A DNA stretch of 64,000 nt from positions 58,446 through 122,445 of the forward strand of contig NZ_CAADHO010000014.1 in assembly GCF_900699765.1 (NCBI RefSeq). The letters run 5' to 3'. The DNA is from Desulfoluna butyratoxydans (GTDB lineage Bacteria > Desulfobacterota > Desulfobacteria > Desulfobacterales > Desulfolunaceae). The notes below the pieces were generated by a model. That model was not told the origin of the DNA. It saw only the letters and a list, made by a program, of their open reading frames with translations, and ran no database searches. Position numbers and translations under genes: made by a program. The stretch's first letter is position 1. Every line of letters begins with the position of its first letter. Positions 26,475 through 34,676 of this stretch are shown here, piece after piece.

Positions 26475-26996
26475 TTAGCCCCTCTCCACCCCCATCACCT
26501 CCACCTGCCAGTTCTCTCCCTTATACGTCATCTTCAGCTTACCCGTTCCTTCATTGGTCATGCCGCAGGCTTCGTAGCATGTTTTTGCTGCGGTGTTGAA
26601 GTTGAAGACGTAAAGCTGCATGCGGCGAAATCCCTTGGTTTCAAACCCCCGCTTCAGGGCTGCCCGGACCATGGCCGAGCCCGTTCCCCGGCCCCGGCTC
26701 TGGGGGGAAACCATGATGAGGCTGAGGTGGCCGGTGCGGCCCAGGCTGTCGATGCGCTTCAGGCTGAAGACCCCCACCATGTCCCCGGAATCTTGGTCTG
26801 TGGCCTTCATGAACTCCCGGTGGGGGGTGTCTGTGCGGCAGATGCTCAGGAAATCTTCGAAGTCATTCCGGGTCAGGGGGTAGGGGAAGGTGTTGGCCGA
26901 CCAGACGGCCTGTGTCCGTTCATCGGTAATCCAGGAAGCCAGGGTGGCGTAATCTTCCGGCTCGAACGGGGCCAGTTCCAGGTGTTGCGGAGGCAT
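26475..26996 (-). CDS. RimJ/RimL-type GNAT acetyltransferase
   Basis: 173 residues; ATG at 26996 with AAGGAGA upstream. The GNAT core is visible: LSLIMVSPQSRGRGTGSAMVRAALKRGFETKGFRRMQLYVFNFNTAAKTCYEACGM, with the acetyl-CoA loop QSRGRGTG at about residues 99-106. The N-terminal LAPFEPEDYATLASWITDERTQAVWS is typical of the RimJ/RimL branch (Acetyltransf_3). The substrate, a protein N-terminus or a small amine, is unknown. The heptamer repeat tract touches its 3' end. Confidence 0.85.
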   Translation of the reverse strand: MPPQHLELAPFEPEDYATLASWITDERTQAVWSANTFPYPLTRNDFEDFLSICRTDTPHREFMKATDQDSGDMVGVFSLKRIDSLGRTGHLSLIMVSPQSRGRGTGSAMVRAALKRGFETKGFRRMQLYVFNFNTAAKTCYEACGMTNEGTGKLKMTYKGENWQVEVMGVERG

Positions 26997-27007
26997 TTCG
27001 GTTCTCC

Positions 27008-27595
27008 TTAAAAATAGAAGGGGATGGTAAACCCTATGGCATATATCCAGCTGTCGAGTTCGCTGCCCTTGCTTGTTACGTTGTATCGCGCCGAGAGGGT
27101 GAGCAGGCCGGAGCCCGGGATTCTTATGTGGAGGCCCACCTCCGGGTAGATGGAGGCCAGGGTATCTGAGATGGACGTTTTAGTTTCACCCTCTTCGTCC
27201 ACGTCACCGTCCATGTTGTTGTCGATCTCGTCGTCTTCGGCTTCCTCTTCCTCCTGGGTAAACCCGAGAAAGCTTCCCACGCCGATGAAGGGAGTCACGG
27301 TAGACTCAAAGGGGTTGTGCCGATGAAAGCGAGCACCGAGGGTGAACCCTACAAAGTAGTCGTCAAAGGAGGAGGAACCGAAGGTCGCGATCCCGGCAAG
27401 GAAGGCTGTGTGATCTCCGTAAAGGGAGAGTCCGCCGCCGCCTCCGCCAAAGCTTGGGTTGCGGTTTCCCGCGAGTTCCACAAAGGCTGTGTTGGGCTCA
27501 TCGGATTCCATGGCAACGCTGCGCTGTGTTGCGGGGGGCAGCGTGATTCCCAACAACAGAACAAGGGCAAGGCTGTAAAAACGGGATCTGTTCAT
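27008..27595 (-). CDS. Probable outer-membrane beta-barrel protein
   Basis: 195 residues with a signal peptide (SLALVLLLGITLPPATQRSVA, cleavage near residue 28). After it come alternating strands rich in glycine and aromatics (GGGLSLYGDHTAFLAGIATFG, FVGFTLGARFHRH, FIGVGSFLGFTQEEE, SGLLTLSARYNVTSKG) and a C-terminal phenylalanine (FTIPFYF), the usual barrel-assembly signal. A short acidic loop (EEEEAEDDEIDNNMDGDVDEEGE) probably extends outside. The start has AGGAAGG upstream. The function is unknown. Confidence 0.72.
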   Translation of the reverse strand: MNRSRFYSLALVLLLGITLPPATQRSVAMESDEPNTAFVELAGNRNPSFGGGGGGLSLYGDHTAFLAGIATFGSSSFDDYFVGFTLGARFHRHNPFESTVTPFIGVGSFLGFTQEEEEAEDDEIDNNMDGDVDEEGETKTSISDTLASIYPEVGLHIRIPGSGLLTLSARYNVTSKGSELDSWIYAIGFTIPFYF

Positions 27596-27710
27596 GCAAA
27601 CCTTCCTGTGATGTGTGGGGATATCTTTTTCGGGAAACGCAGGTTATCTTTACCACGGCTGAGCCAGCCGGAGAACCATAAAAGATAAAGAGGCGAGGGG
27701 GGCAAAACAA

Positions 27711-27743
27711 AAAAAGCCCATGCAGGTGAATGCAAGGGCTTTT
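27711..27743 (-). terminator. Terminator of tRNA-Leu copy 1
   Basis: On the minus strand AAAAGCCCTTGCAT pairs with TGCATGGGCTTTT, then TTTT. It lies just after the CCA end of the tRNA. Confidence 0.85.
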
Positions 27744-27753
27744 GTTTTTTATC

Positions 27754-27840
27754 TGGTGCCGAAGGGGAGACTCGAACTCCCACGAGATTGCTCTCACTAG
27801 TCCCTGAAACTAGCGCGTCTACCAATTCCACCACTTCGGC
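27754..27840 (-). tRNA. tRNA-Leu (anticodon CAG), copy 1
   Basis: An 87-nt cloverleaf with encoded CCA. Acceptor GCCGAAG / CTTCGGC, D-loop TTGGTAGAC, anticodon loop TTCAGGG giving CAG, long variable arm GAGA-GCAA-TCTC (class II, as for leucine) and TTCGAGTC in the T-arm. Identical tRNA bodies occur at 28063 and 28371. Confidence 0.97.
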
Positions 27841-28018
27841 GATTTGTGAGAAGACTTATAGCAGCGCTTTGCCCGTGGATCAAGGCTTTTCATGGGTTTT
27901 CCGTATTTTTCTGACACCCGAAAAAGGGGTGTTTCGGGGAACATGTGCAATGGCGGATACTTCCGTCTGCGGTACCCCTTTTTTGAGCCTTGATTCTGTG
28001 TGTCGGGTGCTCAAAAAC

Positions 28019-28053
28019 AAAAAAGCCCCTGCATGATCATGCAAGGGCTTTTA
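28019..28053 (-). terminator. Terminator of tRNA-Leu copy 2
   Basis: AAAAGCCCTTGCATGATCAT and the complementary TGCAGGGGCTTTT form the stem read on the minus strand, followed by TTTG. Confidence 0.85.
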
Positions 28054-28062
28054 CTTTTTAAC

Positions 28063-28149
28063 TGGTGCCGAAGGGGAGACTCGAACTCCCACGAGATTGC
28101 TCTCACTAGTCCCTGAAACTAGCGCGTCTACCAATTCCACCACTTCGGC
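28063..28149 (-). tRNA. tRNA-Leu (anticodon CAG), copy 2
   Basis: Same 87-nt tRNA as copy 1, including CCA. It lies 309 bp from copy 1. The intervening upstream sequence, including the promoter region, is also nearly the same, so whole transcription units were duplicated. Confidence 0.97.
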
Positions 28150-28327
28150 GATTTGTGAAAAGACTTATAGCAGCGCTTTGCTCGTGGATCAAGGCTTTTC
28201 ATGGGTTTTTCGTATTTTTTTGACACCCGGAAAAGGGGTGGTTCCGGGAACGTATGCAATGGCGGATACTTCCGGTTGCGGTGCCTCTTTATTGGGCCTT
28301 GATTCCGGGTTTCGGGCGCTTAAAACA

Positions 28328-28361
28328 AAAAAGCCCCTGCATGATCATACAAGGGCTTTTG
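28328..28361 (-). terminator. Terminator of tRNA-Leu copy 3
   Basis: Same GCCCTTG...CAGGGGC stem as copy 2, with one changed loop-side base, and a T-tract on the minus strand. Confidence 0.85.
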
Positions 28362-28370
28362 CTTTTTAAC

Positions 28371-28457
28371 TGGTGCCGAAGGGGAGACTCGAACTCCCAC
28401 GAGATTGCTCTCACTAGTCCCTGAAACTAGCGCGTCTACCAATTCCACCACTTCGGC
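28371..28457 (-). tRNA. tRNA-Leu (anticodon CAG), copy 3
   Basis: Third identical 87-nt copy with CCA, 308 bp from copy 2. Each copy has its own terminator, so the three are likely independent transcripts. Confidence 0.97.
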
Positions 28458-28736
28458 GATTTGTGAAAAGACTTATAGCAGCGCTTTACCCGCCAATCAA
28501 GGCTTTTCACGTTTTTTCCCCATTTAAATTGTCAGGGAAAAAAGGGGCTCGAAGGGGATGGCGGAGATGGATAACGAATTTCATGGGATAGGCGCCTGCA
28601 TCCTGCCGGGGGGCGGTGGAACCATGGGGTCAAAAAATGCAGGGTTCCTGAAAAAGGGCTCGCCACCGGGCTTCGGTGGGTGTATTTCCAAGGGCGTTGG
28701 CACCAATGACGAACTTTATAATGAGGATATTCCGTT

Positions 28737-29084
28737 TTGAATATAGATACCATACAGGCGAAGCTCAGAGACTTTGCCCAGGAACGTGACTGGGAACAGT
28801 TCCATTCCCCCAAAAACATCGCCATGGCCCTGAACGTGGAGGCCGGAGAGCTCCTTGAGCATTTCCAGTGGTTGACCCAGCAGGCTTCTTTTGACCTGGA
28901 GCCCGACAAAAAAGAGGCGGTGGCTCAGGAGATTGCCGACGTCCAGGTCTACCTCTGCCGACTGGCCGACCTGTTGAAGATCGACATTGAAGGGGCCGTG
29001 GAGCGCAAGATGGCACTCAACGAGGCCAAATACCCGGCAGACATGGTTCGGGGGAAGGCGAAAAAATACACGGAATACAGGTGA
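28737..29084 (+). CDS. MazG-like nucleotide pyrophosphohydrolase
   Basis: 115 residues, start TTG at 28737 with GAGG about 9 nt upstream; no ATG fits. All-alpha NTP-PPase of the RS21-C6/dCTPase-like type. The metal motif ExxE...ExxD is seen in EAGELLEHFQW and EIADVQVYLCRLADLL. Such proteins hydrolyse (d)NTPs, often damaged or dCTP-like, to the monophosphate and PPi. The substrate is unknown. A bidirectional terminator separates it from the antiporter gene. Confidence 0.88.
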   Translation: MNIDTIQAKLRDFAQERDWEQFHSPKNIAMALNVEAGELLEHFQWLTQQASFDLEPDKKEAVAQEIADVQVYLCRLADLLKIDIEGAVERKMALNEAKYPADMVRGKAKKYTEYR

Positions 29085-29125
29085 TCCATCCGTAGTCAGG
29101 GCCCTTTCCAGGGGGCCCGCCAGGC

Positions 29126-29161
29126 AAAACGCCCCTTTCACATGCGTGGAAGGGGCGTTTT
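29126..29161. terminator. Bidirectional terminator
   Basis: AAAACGCCCCTTTC and GGAAGGGGCGTTTT form a long stem with A- and T-tracts on both sides. It can serve the mazG-like gene (plus) and the lysine operon's last gene (minus). Confidence 0.88.
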
Positions 29162-29196
29162 GGGTTCAGGCTCCCGGTAAGGCAGGGCCGGGCTCG

Positions 29197-30690
29197 CTAC
29201 AGTTTTTCAGGGGCGAGGTTACCGGCATACTTCTCTTTGTCCTTGAGGCTGACGTCGGGCTCTGAAGGAAGCCCGAAGAGGGGGATCAGCCGGTCGAGGC
29301 CTGTGAGGGTCAGGATCAGGATGGAACCCACGGCGATCATGGCCATGAAGTTGAACTTGATGATGTCCATGGGAACGAAGGTGTGCAAGGGGTACACGGC
29401 CGTTGCAATGCCCACGTAGAACCCGACATAGACGTGCCAGGGAATGAGCTGGGACCCGAAGACACCCAGGGCGTCGCCGAAGGTGGCGTTCCGCAGGCGC
29501 AGTTTGTACATCTCTTCTTCCGGTGCTTCCACGTTTTCGTCGGTGAGGTTTCGGATGATGGGACCGATGGTGACGATCTGGGCCATCTCGTCGGCCAGGG
29601 CTGCGTTGCCCAGGATGGAGAGGACACCGTTGTAGAAGAGGAGCTGGCGCACGCTGCCAGCAAGGGTGGTGATGAGCCTGGAGACGGGCTCGAAGGCATG
29701 CATTTTGCCCATGATGCCACCGAAGGCACCCACCCACATCATCATGACGATAACCCAGGACCCGGCACCTTCAAAACCGCTGTACATAAGGTCGAGGTAG
29801 CTCTGGACGGATTCCACGGTGCCGGCCACAAGGCCGAAGAGCAGGGAAGAGATCAGGCCGATGCCCAGGCAGACCAGGGTGGGAAGGCCCATGATGGCCA
29901 CCACGAGGACGAGAAGAAGGGGGATGCACATGTAAAGGGGCACACCGTTTTGTACCTGCTCAAGCAGGGTCACGGCAGAGGCCCGCTTTTCGGCCAGGGC
30001 GCTCCAGACCGTGTCGGGAATCTGGCTGATGGCCTCGGTGGCGTTGCCCACCTCACTGGGCAGGCCCATCATGGCGCTGACCATATAAAAGACCACGGCC
30101 GTGGCCATGAGGCAGAGCACTGACCAGATGCCCTGGTGGCGGATTCGGTCGATGACCTCCACCTTCTGGATACCGGAACTCACCACGGTGGTGTCCGAGA
30201 TGAGGCCGATGTTGTCGCCGAAGCAGGCGCCACCGGCGATGGCGGCGGTGGTGAGGACGATGTCGCCGCCCACGATGTGGTTGAGCCAGAGAAACACCGG
30301 CGCGCACGCGGCAAAGGTTCCCCAGGAGGTTCCCGTGGCCACGGAGAGGATAGCGGTAACCACCAGGCCGGTGACGGCAACAGTCTTGGCGGTGAGGCCG
30401 AGGTTGAGGGAGATGGTGATGATGGATGCGCCGACACCCGTTGCCATGAAAGCCTCTGCCATGGCATAGGCGAGCATCAGGATAAAAAAGACAAGCTGCA
30501 TCTCTTTGACGTTGTCGATGGCGGCGTCGACAATCTTCTGGAACTTCATCTTTTCTGTAACAAAGGCCACGATGGCTGCGTAAATGGTCGCAAGGGGTGC
30601 TGCGAGCAATGCGTCAAAGCCTGAAATCATCAGGCCGGCCATGACAAAAACAGGACTTAATTTCAACAAACCGGAAAACATAAATCTCAT
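29197..30690 (-). CDS. NhaC-type Na+/H+ (or substrate) antiporter of the lysine operon
   Basis: 497 residues with about 11-12 membrane helices. NhaC-family features are SVATGTSWGTFAACAPVFLWL, AIAGGACFGDNIGLISDTTVVSSGIQ and the late DALGVFGSQLIPWHVYVG. Family members exchange Na+ for H+, or carry organic anions and amino acids coupled to Na+/H+. It is the last gene on the same strand as kamA-kce. I infer that it imports lysine or disposes of Na+/H+ during lysine use. The gap to kce is 336 bp, so it may have its own promoter. Confidence 0.82.
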   Translation of the reverse strand: MRFMFSGLLKLSPVFVMAGLMISGFDALLAAPLATIYAAIVAFVTEKMKFQKIVDAAIDNVKEMQLVFFILMLAYAMAEAFMATGVGASIITISLNLGLTAKTVAVTGLVVTAILSVATGTSWGTFAACAPVFLWLNHIVGGDIVLTTAAIAGGACFGDNIGLISDTTVVSSGIQKVEVIDRIRHQGIWSVLCLMATAVVFYMVSAMMGLPSEVGNATEAISQIPDTVWSALAEKRASAVTLLEQVQNGVPLYMCIPLLLVLVVAIMGLPTLVCLGIGLISSLLFGLVAGTVESVQSYLDLMYSGFEGAGSWVIVMMMWVGAFGGIMGKMHAFEPVSRLITTLAGSVRQLLFYNGVLSILGNAALADEMAQIVTIGPIIRNLTDENVEAPEEEMYKLRLRNATFGDALGVFGSQLIPWHVYVGFYVGIATAVYPLHTFVPMDIIKFNFMAMIAVGSILILTLTGLDRLIPLFGLPSEPDVSLKDKEKYAGNLAPEKL

Positions 30691-31026
30691 CCTTACCTGT
30701 GCTTGGAGTTTTTTGTTTCTGCCGAACCTCGTTGTCCGGCGTGTTTGTCACTTCATGTTCAGGTTCGTGGTGTTGTTGTTTCAAGGGAGACCCTTGCAAA
30801 ACGACTGCGTCAGACGGGGCGGTCTTTCACTTTTTTCTTCTTCTCCTTCTCTTTCCTTTGGGTGGTTGGGGGGGGGCTATCGTCTCATTTCACGGCACGT
30901 TCGGCCTGAAATGGGGGGACCATCCATGGGAGCTGCCGCTTCAGCGCAGAGAAACAGACCAGATGTATTGGGCAGCGTTGTGTCCTGTGTTTTGTCAAAG
31001 AACGGGGTGATGCATTGGTTGTGTTG
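30691..31026. other. Intergenic region between kce and the antiporter gene
   Basis: 336 bp without a gene. It has pyrimidine-rich and G-rich runs on the plus strand (TTTTTTCTTCTTCTCCTTCT, GGGGGGGGG), unlike the neighbours. No clear promoter or terminator was placed. Confidence 0.4.
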
Positions 31027-31848
31027 CTACTCGCTTAATCCGAGGATCTGACGGGCCTGGTCCACGGTGGCTGCCGGGCGATCGTATTCCCGGGCGATTC
31101 TCACCACGCGTTCCACGAGCTGGGCATTGGAGACAGCAAGCTCGCCTTTGCGGTAATAGATGTTGTCCTCAATGCCCACGCGTACATGGCCGCCCATGGC
31201 GATACTGTGCATGGCCATGGGAAGCTGGCCGCGCCCTAAACCCGCAACGGCCCAGGTCTGGCCCTCTTGGAGGCGGTTTACCAGCATCACGAGGTTGGAG
31301 ATGGTGGCTGCCATGCCCCCGGGGACCCCAAGGACAAAATCCATGTGGTGTCTTTCCGGGACCAGGCCTTTTTTGACCATGCGCATGACGGTTTCGAGCT
31401 GGCCGAAGTCAAACACCTCCAGTTCGGCCATGACGTCGTTGTCGGTGATGGCCCTGGCAATGGTGGTGATGGTCTCCTCGGTGTTTTCATAGATCTCGGA
31501 GCCGAAGTTCATGGTGCCCATGGACAGGGTGGCCATGTCGGGCTTTAAAGATACCGGGTTGCAGCGCAGCTCAACGGGGGTGCCCACGGCACCGCCGGTG
31601 GAGTACTGCAGGATGCAGTCGCAGCGGTTGCGGATCTTTTCGGTGACGGTTTCAAACACGTCGACGCGCTGGGTGGGGAGCCCGTTTTCATCGCGTACGT
31701 GGAGGTGGATGATGCTGGCACCGGCGTTTACCGCCTCTTCTGCGGCCTCCGCAATCTCGTCGGGGGTCAGGGGCAGGTTGGGGTAGGTGTCCCGGGTAAG
31801 CTCCGCTCCCACAATGGCTGCCGAGATGATCAGGGGCGTGTTACTCAT
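31027..31848 (-). CDS. kce: 3-keto-5-aminohexanoate cleavage enzyme
   Basis: 273 residues from the ATG at 31848; the long upstream extension of the frame is only the kal gene out of frame. It is a BKACE-family TIM barrel. With acetyl-CoA it converts 3-keto-5-aminohexanoate to acetoacetate and 3-aminobutyryl-CoA. Zn ligands H48 and H50 in HLHVRD are present, and the acidic ligand is in GGHVRVGIEDN near residue 230. Its ATGAGTAA start overlaps the kal stop codon by 8 bp, so the two are translationally coupled. Confidence 0.93.
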   Translation of the reverse strand: MSNTPLIISAAIVGAELTRDTYPNLPLTPDEIAEAAEEAVNAGASIIHLHVRDENGLPTQRVDVFETVTEKIRNRCDCILQYSTGGAVGTPVELRCNPVSLKPDMATLSMGTMNFGSEIYENTEETITTIARAITDNDVMAELEVFDFGQLETVMRMVKKGLVPERHHMDFVLGVPGGMAATISNLVMLVNRLQEGQTWAVAGLGRGQLPMAMHSIAMGGHVRVGIEDNIYYRKGELAVSNAQLVERVVRIAREYDRPAATVDQARQILGLSE

Positions 31849-32242
31849 GGCGAATCCTCTGGGCTTCTTTGGGGGTGACACAGGTGCCGCTTGCCCTGCA
31901 CACAAGAACAGGCTCGGCAAGCAGTTCCGCTGCGGTCTCTCCGTGTTCGGGGGTGGGGGCGATGACCTTCCACGCTTCGAATTCCATGCGCCTGCTGGTG
32001 CCCCCCACCTTGACGATGCGGCCCTTGGCCTCGATGTAATCCCCTGCCCGCACCGGGGCAAGGAACTCCACGCTGTCGTAGGCGCGGAAGAGGCCTTCGT
32101 CGCCGTCGTACTTGATGAGCAGCTCTGTTGCCACATCTCCGAAGAGATTGAGCATGCGCGCTCCGTCCACAAGCGACCCCGCGTAATGTGCGTCGTGTGC
32201 GCTTATTCTGATTCGGATCAGTGATTCTGCCAGTGTGTTCAT
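31841..32242 (-). CDS. kal: 3-aminobutyryl-CoA ammonia-lyase
   Basis: 133 residues, hotdog fold. It eliminates ammonia from 3-aminobutyryl-CoA to give crotonyl-CoA. The sequence fits Kal proteins of lysine fermenters: RIRISAHDAHYAGSLVDGARMLNLFGDVATEL, then SVEFLAPVRAGDYIEAKG. Start with AGGAG 7 nt upstream. It overlaps kce. Without the gene context it could be taken for a generic thioesterase. Confidence 0.9.
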   Translation of the reverse strand: MNTLAESLIRIRISAHDAHYAGSLVDGARMLNLFGDVATELLIKYDGDEGLFRAYDSVEFLAPVRAGDYIEAKGRIVKVGGTSRRMEFEAWKVIAPTPEHGETAAELLAEPVLVCRASGTCVTPKEAQRIRHE

Positions 32243-32325
32243 GTCGTCTCCTGAATTAACGTCGTCATCTCAATGGATGAACCGGGTGTGTTTCGTGCAT
32301 CTGATTTTTCTGGTTTCACGAACAA

Positions 32326-33069
32326 TTAGCTTCTGCCTTTGCGTTTCACCAGCTGGGTGGCAATGTAGGATCCCACGTGGGAGGGCACGGTGCCCGGGCC
32401 GAAGCCCGCGTCGTAGCCCAGCTCCACGGCCAGGTCGTTGGTGACCCGGGGGCCCCCTGCCAGCAGGACAAACCGGTCCCGCATGTTCTCCGCTTCGAGA
32501 AGCTCGATCATCTCGGTGAAGTTCCGGATGTGGGCGTCCTTCTGGGTGACGGTCTGGCTGACCAGGATGGCATCGGCATCCATCTCAACGGCTTTTTTGA
32601 GAAGCTCTTCGCAGGGGACCTGGGCCCCTAAGTTGCAGGCGTCCATCTCCGGGTAACGTTCCAGGCCGTAGTCCTGGTTGTAGCCCTTCATGTTCATGAT
32701 GGCGTCGATGCCCACGGTGTGGGCGTCGGTGCCGATGGAAGCTCCCACCACGGCCACTTTGCGGTTGAGGCTGGTTTTGATGAGGTTGTTGATCTCGTAG
32801 AAATCCAGACGCTCCACCTTGGCCTCGGAGGCGTGGACCTGGGAGAAGTCCAGCTCGGGCTGGGCCTTGCCGAAGATCACGAAATAGGTAAAGCCCTCGG
32901 CTATCTCCTTGGAAAAGGAGACGGAGACATCGGTGAGACCGAGTTTTCCGGCGTAAAGCTCCGCCGCTTTTTTGGCCCGGGCCCCGTCTTTGACCGGAAG
33001 GGTGAAGGCCAGCTGGACAATGCCGTCGTTCAGTGTGTCGCCATAGGGCTTGATCATCTCCTTACTCAT
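32326..33069 (-). CDS. kamE: Lysine 5,6-aminomutase, beta subunit
   Basis: 247 residues from the ATG at 33069 (AAGGAG upstream); the longer frame is a shadow of kamD. B12-binding domain: D115, H117 and G120 in GTDAHTVGID form the base-off DxHxxG motif, with H117 the lower cobalt ligand. K128 (NMKGY), 11 residues later, matches the spacing of the PLP-binding lysine known in the Clostridium enzyme (H133/K144). With KamD it moves the terminal amino group of beta-lysine (or D-lysine) using adenosylcobalamin and PLP. The start overlaps the kamD stop codon by 8 bp. Confidence 0.95.
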   Translation of the reverse strand: MSKEMIKPYGDTLNDGIVQLAFTLPVKDGARAKKAAELYAGKLGLTDVSVSFSKEIAEGFTYFVIFGKAQPELDFSQVHASEAKVERLDFYEINNLIKTSLNRKVAVVGASIGTDAHTVGIDAIMNMKGYNQDYGLERYPEMDACNLGAQVPCEELLKKAVEMDADAILVSQTVTQKDAHIRNFTEMIELLEAENMRDRFVLLAGGPRVTNDLAVELGYDAGFGPGTVPSHVGSYIATQLVKRKGRS

Positions 33070-34624
33070 TGATGACTCCTTCTTTCTCAAGCTGTTCCAG
33101 GATGGGGTTCTTGTAGGAGGGACCCTTGGCAAAGACCCCTTCAAGCCCTTTTCCGCCGTCGTCGGCACGTTTGATATCGGCAAACCGGCCTTCGTTGATG
33201 GCAACGGTGAGGCCCTTCTGGCAAACCTCGGTGAGGAAGTGCTCCACCTGGTCGAGGACCTCCTGGGCCCGCCTGGCGATGATGCCGTCTTTTTTGAACT
33301 CGATTTCGTCCCCCAGGCCACGGGCGTTGTTGAAGACGTAGTTGATGGAGTCGATGGCCTGGTAGCGGTCCTGCAGGAGCGGTGTGTGGATGGCCTCGGT
33401 GAGGATGCCCGCCAGGTGGATGCCCTGGCCGGTGGTGACCGAAGCCAGGTTGAACATGGTGTCCATGCAGTGGGAGAAGAAGATGTCGGTGCTCTTGTAC
33501 TTGGTGGGCGGCATGTACTTTAAAGGTGCGTTGGGAAAGAGCTGCCGCGCGATCTGGGCGTGGGCCAGCTCATAGAGAAAGCCGTTTTCGATATTTGGGT
33601 TGATCTCAAAGGCATGTCCCAAACCCAGCAGGTCGTCGGTGAGCAGAGAATTCTTGCCCATGGCCTCGTTGATGAGCTGGGAGGCGGTGACGGTGTAGGC
33701 GTTCTCCACGGCATCGGAGGTGGTGAGGTAGTTGTCCTCCCCGGTGTTGATGATGATCTTGGCCCGGGAGCAGATGAGCCGCGAGAAGTGCTGGTCGATG
33801 AAGGTACGCTTTAAGTTGATGTCCCGAAAGAGGATGCCGTACATGGAGTCGTTCAAGAGCATGTCGAGGTCTTCCATGGCTGCGCAGGCGGCGATCTCGG
33901 CCATGCAGAGGCCCGAGGCGTAGTTCACCAGGCGGATGTAGCGGTCATTCTCCTCACAGGCTTCGTCCAGGGCTTCGCGCATGATCTTGAAGTTGGCCTG
34001 GGTGGCAAAAGTGCCGCCGAACCCTTCGGTGGTGGGGCCGTACGGCACGTAGTCCAGAAGGGACTGGGCCGTGGAGCGGATCACCGCGATGATGTCGGCG
34101 CCGGAGCCCGCAGCTGCCTTGGCCTGAAGGCGGTCTTCGTAGATGTTGCCCGTGGCCACGATAAGGTACTTCCAGGGCTGGGGCCCCTCGGGGTATTTCT
34201 TCAGCTTTTCGGCCTTGGCCCTGCGGGTGGCATCCAGGCGGCTGATGGCGGCGGCGCAAAGCTGCTTCTCTTTAAGGGCGACTTCGTCCTGGGAGAACCG
34301 GGTGAGGTTCCCGAAGTCGATGCGGCCCTGTTCGATGAGCTCGGCGGTGGTGACCGGATCTCGGCCGGAGTCCAGGACGGCGGCTGCAAAGTGACCGGAG
34401 ACGCCGTCGTCAAGGCGGCCCTTTTCCTGGAGGATCTCCACCAGCCGGTTGGGAAGGGGCGTGCCCTCTTCGTTGACGCCGTCCACGCCGTACAACCTCA
34501 GCACGGCACGTTCAACAGAGACCGAGGAGTAGCGGTCGATCATGGATTGGACCTGATCGGCAATGGTTTTTGCCTTGGACTTCAGTCGGTCGATCTGCTC
34601 GTGATTTAAATCAATTGTTGCCAT
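33062..34624 (-). CDS. kamD: Lysine 5,6-aminomutase, alpha subunit
   Basis: 520 residues, the normal length for the large PLP/AdoCbl-barrel subunit. The sequence is KamD-like throughout (YVPYGPTTEGFGGTFATQANFKIMREALDEACEE, SDAVENAYTVTASQLINEAMGKNSLL, FSHCMDTMFNLASVTTGQGIHLAGILTEA). It forms the TIM-barrel active site and works with KamE on beta-lysine to give 3,5-diaminohexanoate. It lies 53 bp after kamC and overlaps kamE. Confidence 0.95.
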   Translation of the reverse strand: MATIDLNHEQIDRLKSKAKTIADQVQSMIDRYSSVSVERAVLRLYGVDGVNEEGTPLPNRLVEILQEKGRLDDGVSGHFAAAVLDSGRDPVTTAELIEQGRIDFGNLTRFSQDEVALKEKQLCAAAISRLDATRRAKAEKLKKYPEGPQPWKYLIVATGNIYEDRLQAKAAAGSGADIIAVIRSTAQSLLDYVPYGPTTEGFGGTFATQANFKIMREALDEACEENDRYIRLVNYASGLCMAEIAACAAMEDLDMLLNDSMYGILFRDINLKRTFIDQHFSRLICSRAKIIINTGEDNYLTTSDAVENAYTVTASQLINEAMGKNSLLTDDLLGLGHAFEINPNIENGFLYELAHAQIARQLFPNAPLKYMPPTKYKSTDIFFSHCMDTMFNLASVTTGQGIHLAGILTEAIHTPLLQDRYQAIDSINYVFNNARGLGDEIEFKKDGIIARRAQEVLDQVEHFLTEVCQKGLTVAINEGRFADIKRADDGGKGLEGVFAKGPSYKNPILEQLEKEGVINE

Positions 34625-34676
34625 AGTGCATATCCTGATTCATGGGTCCGCCGGAGGTGACATCCCCGGCTTCGGG

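Noticed and set aside
28558..28740. 60-codon ORF before the MazG-like gene
   Set aside because: No ribosome-binding site or family-like sequence; overlaps the mazG-like start.
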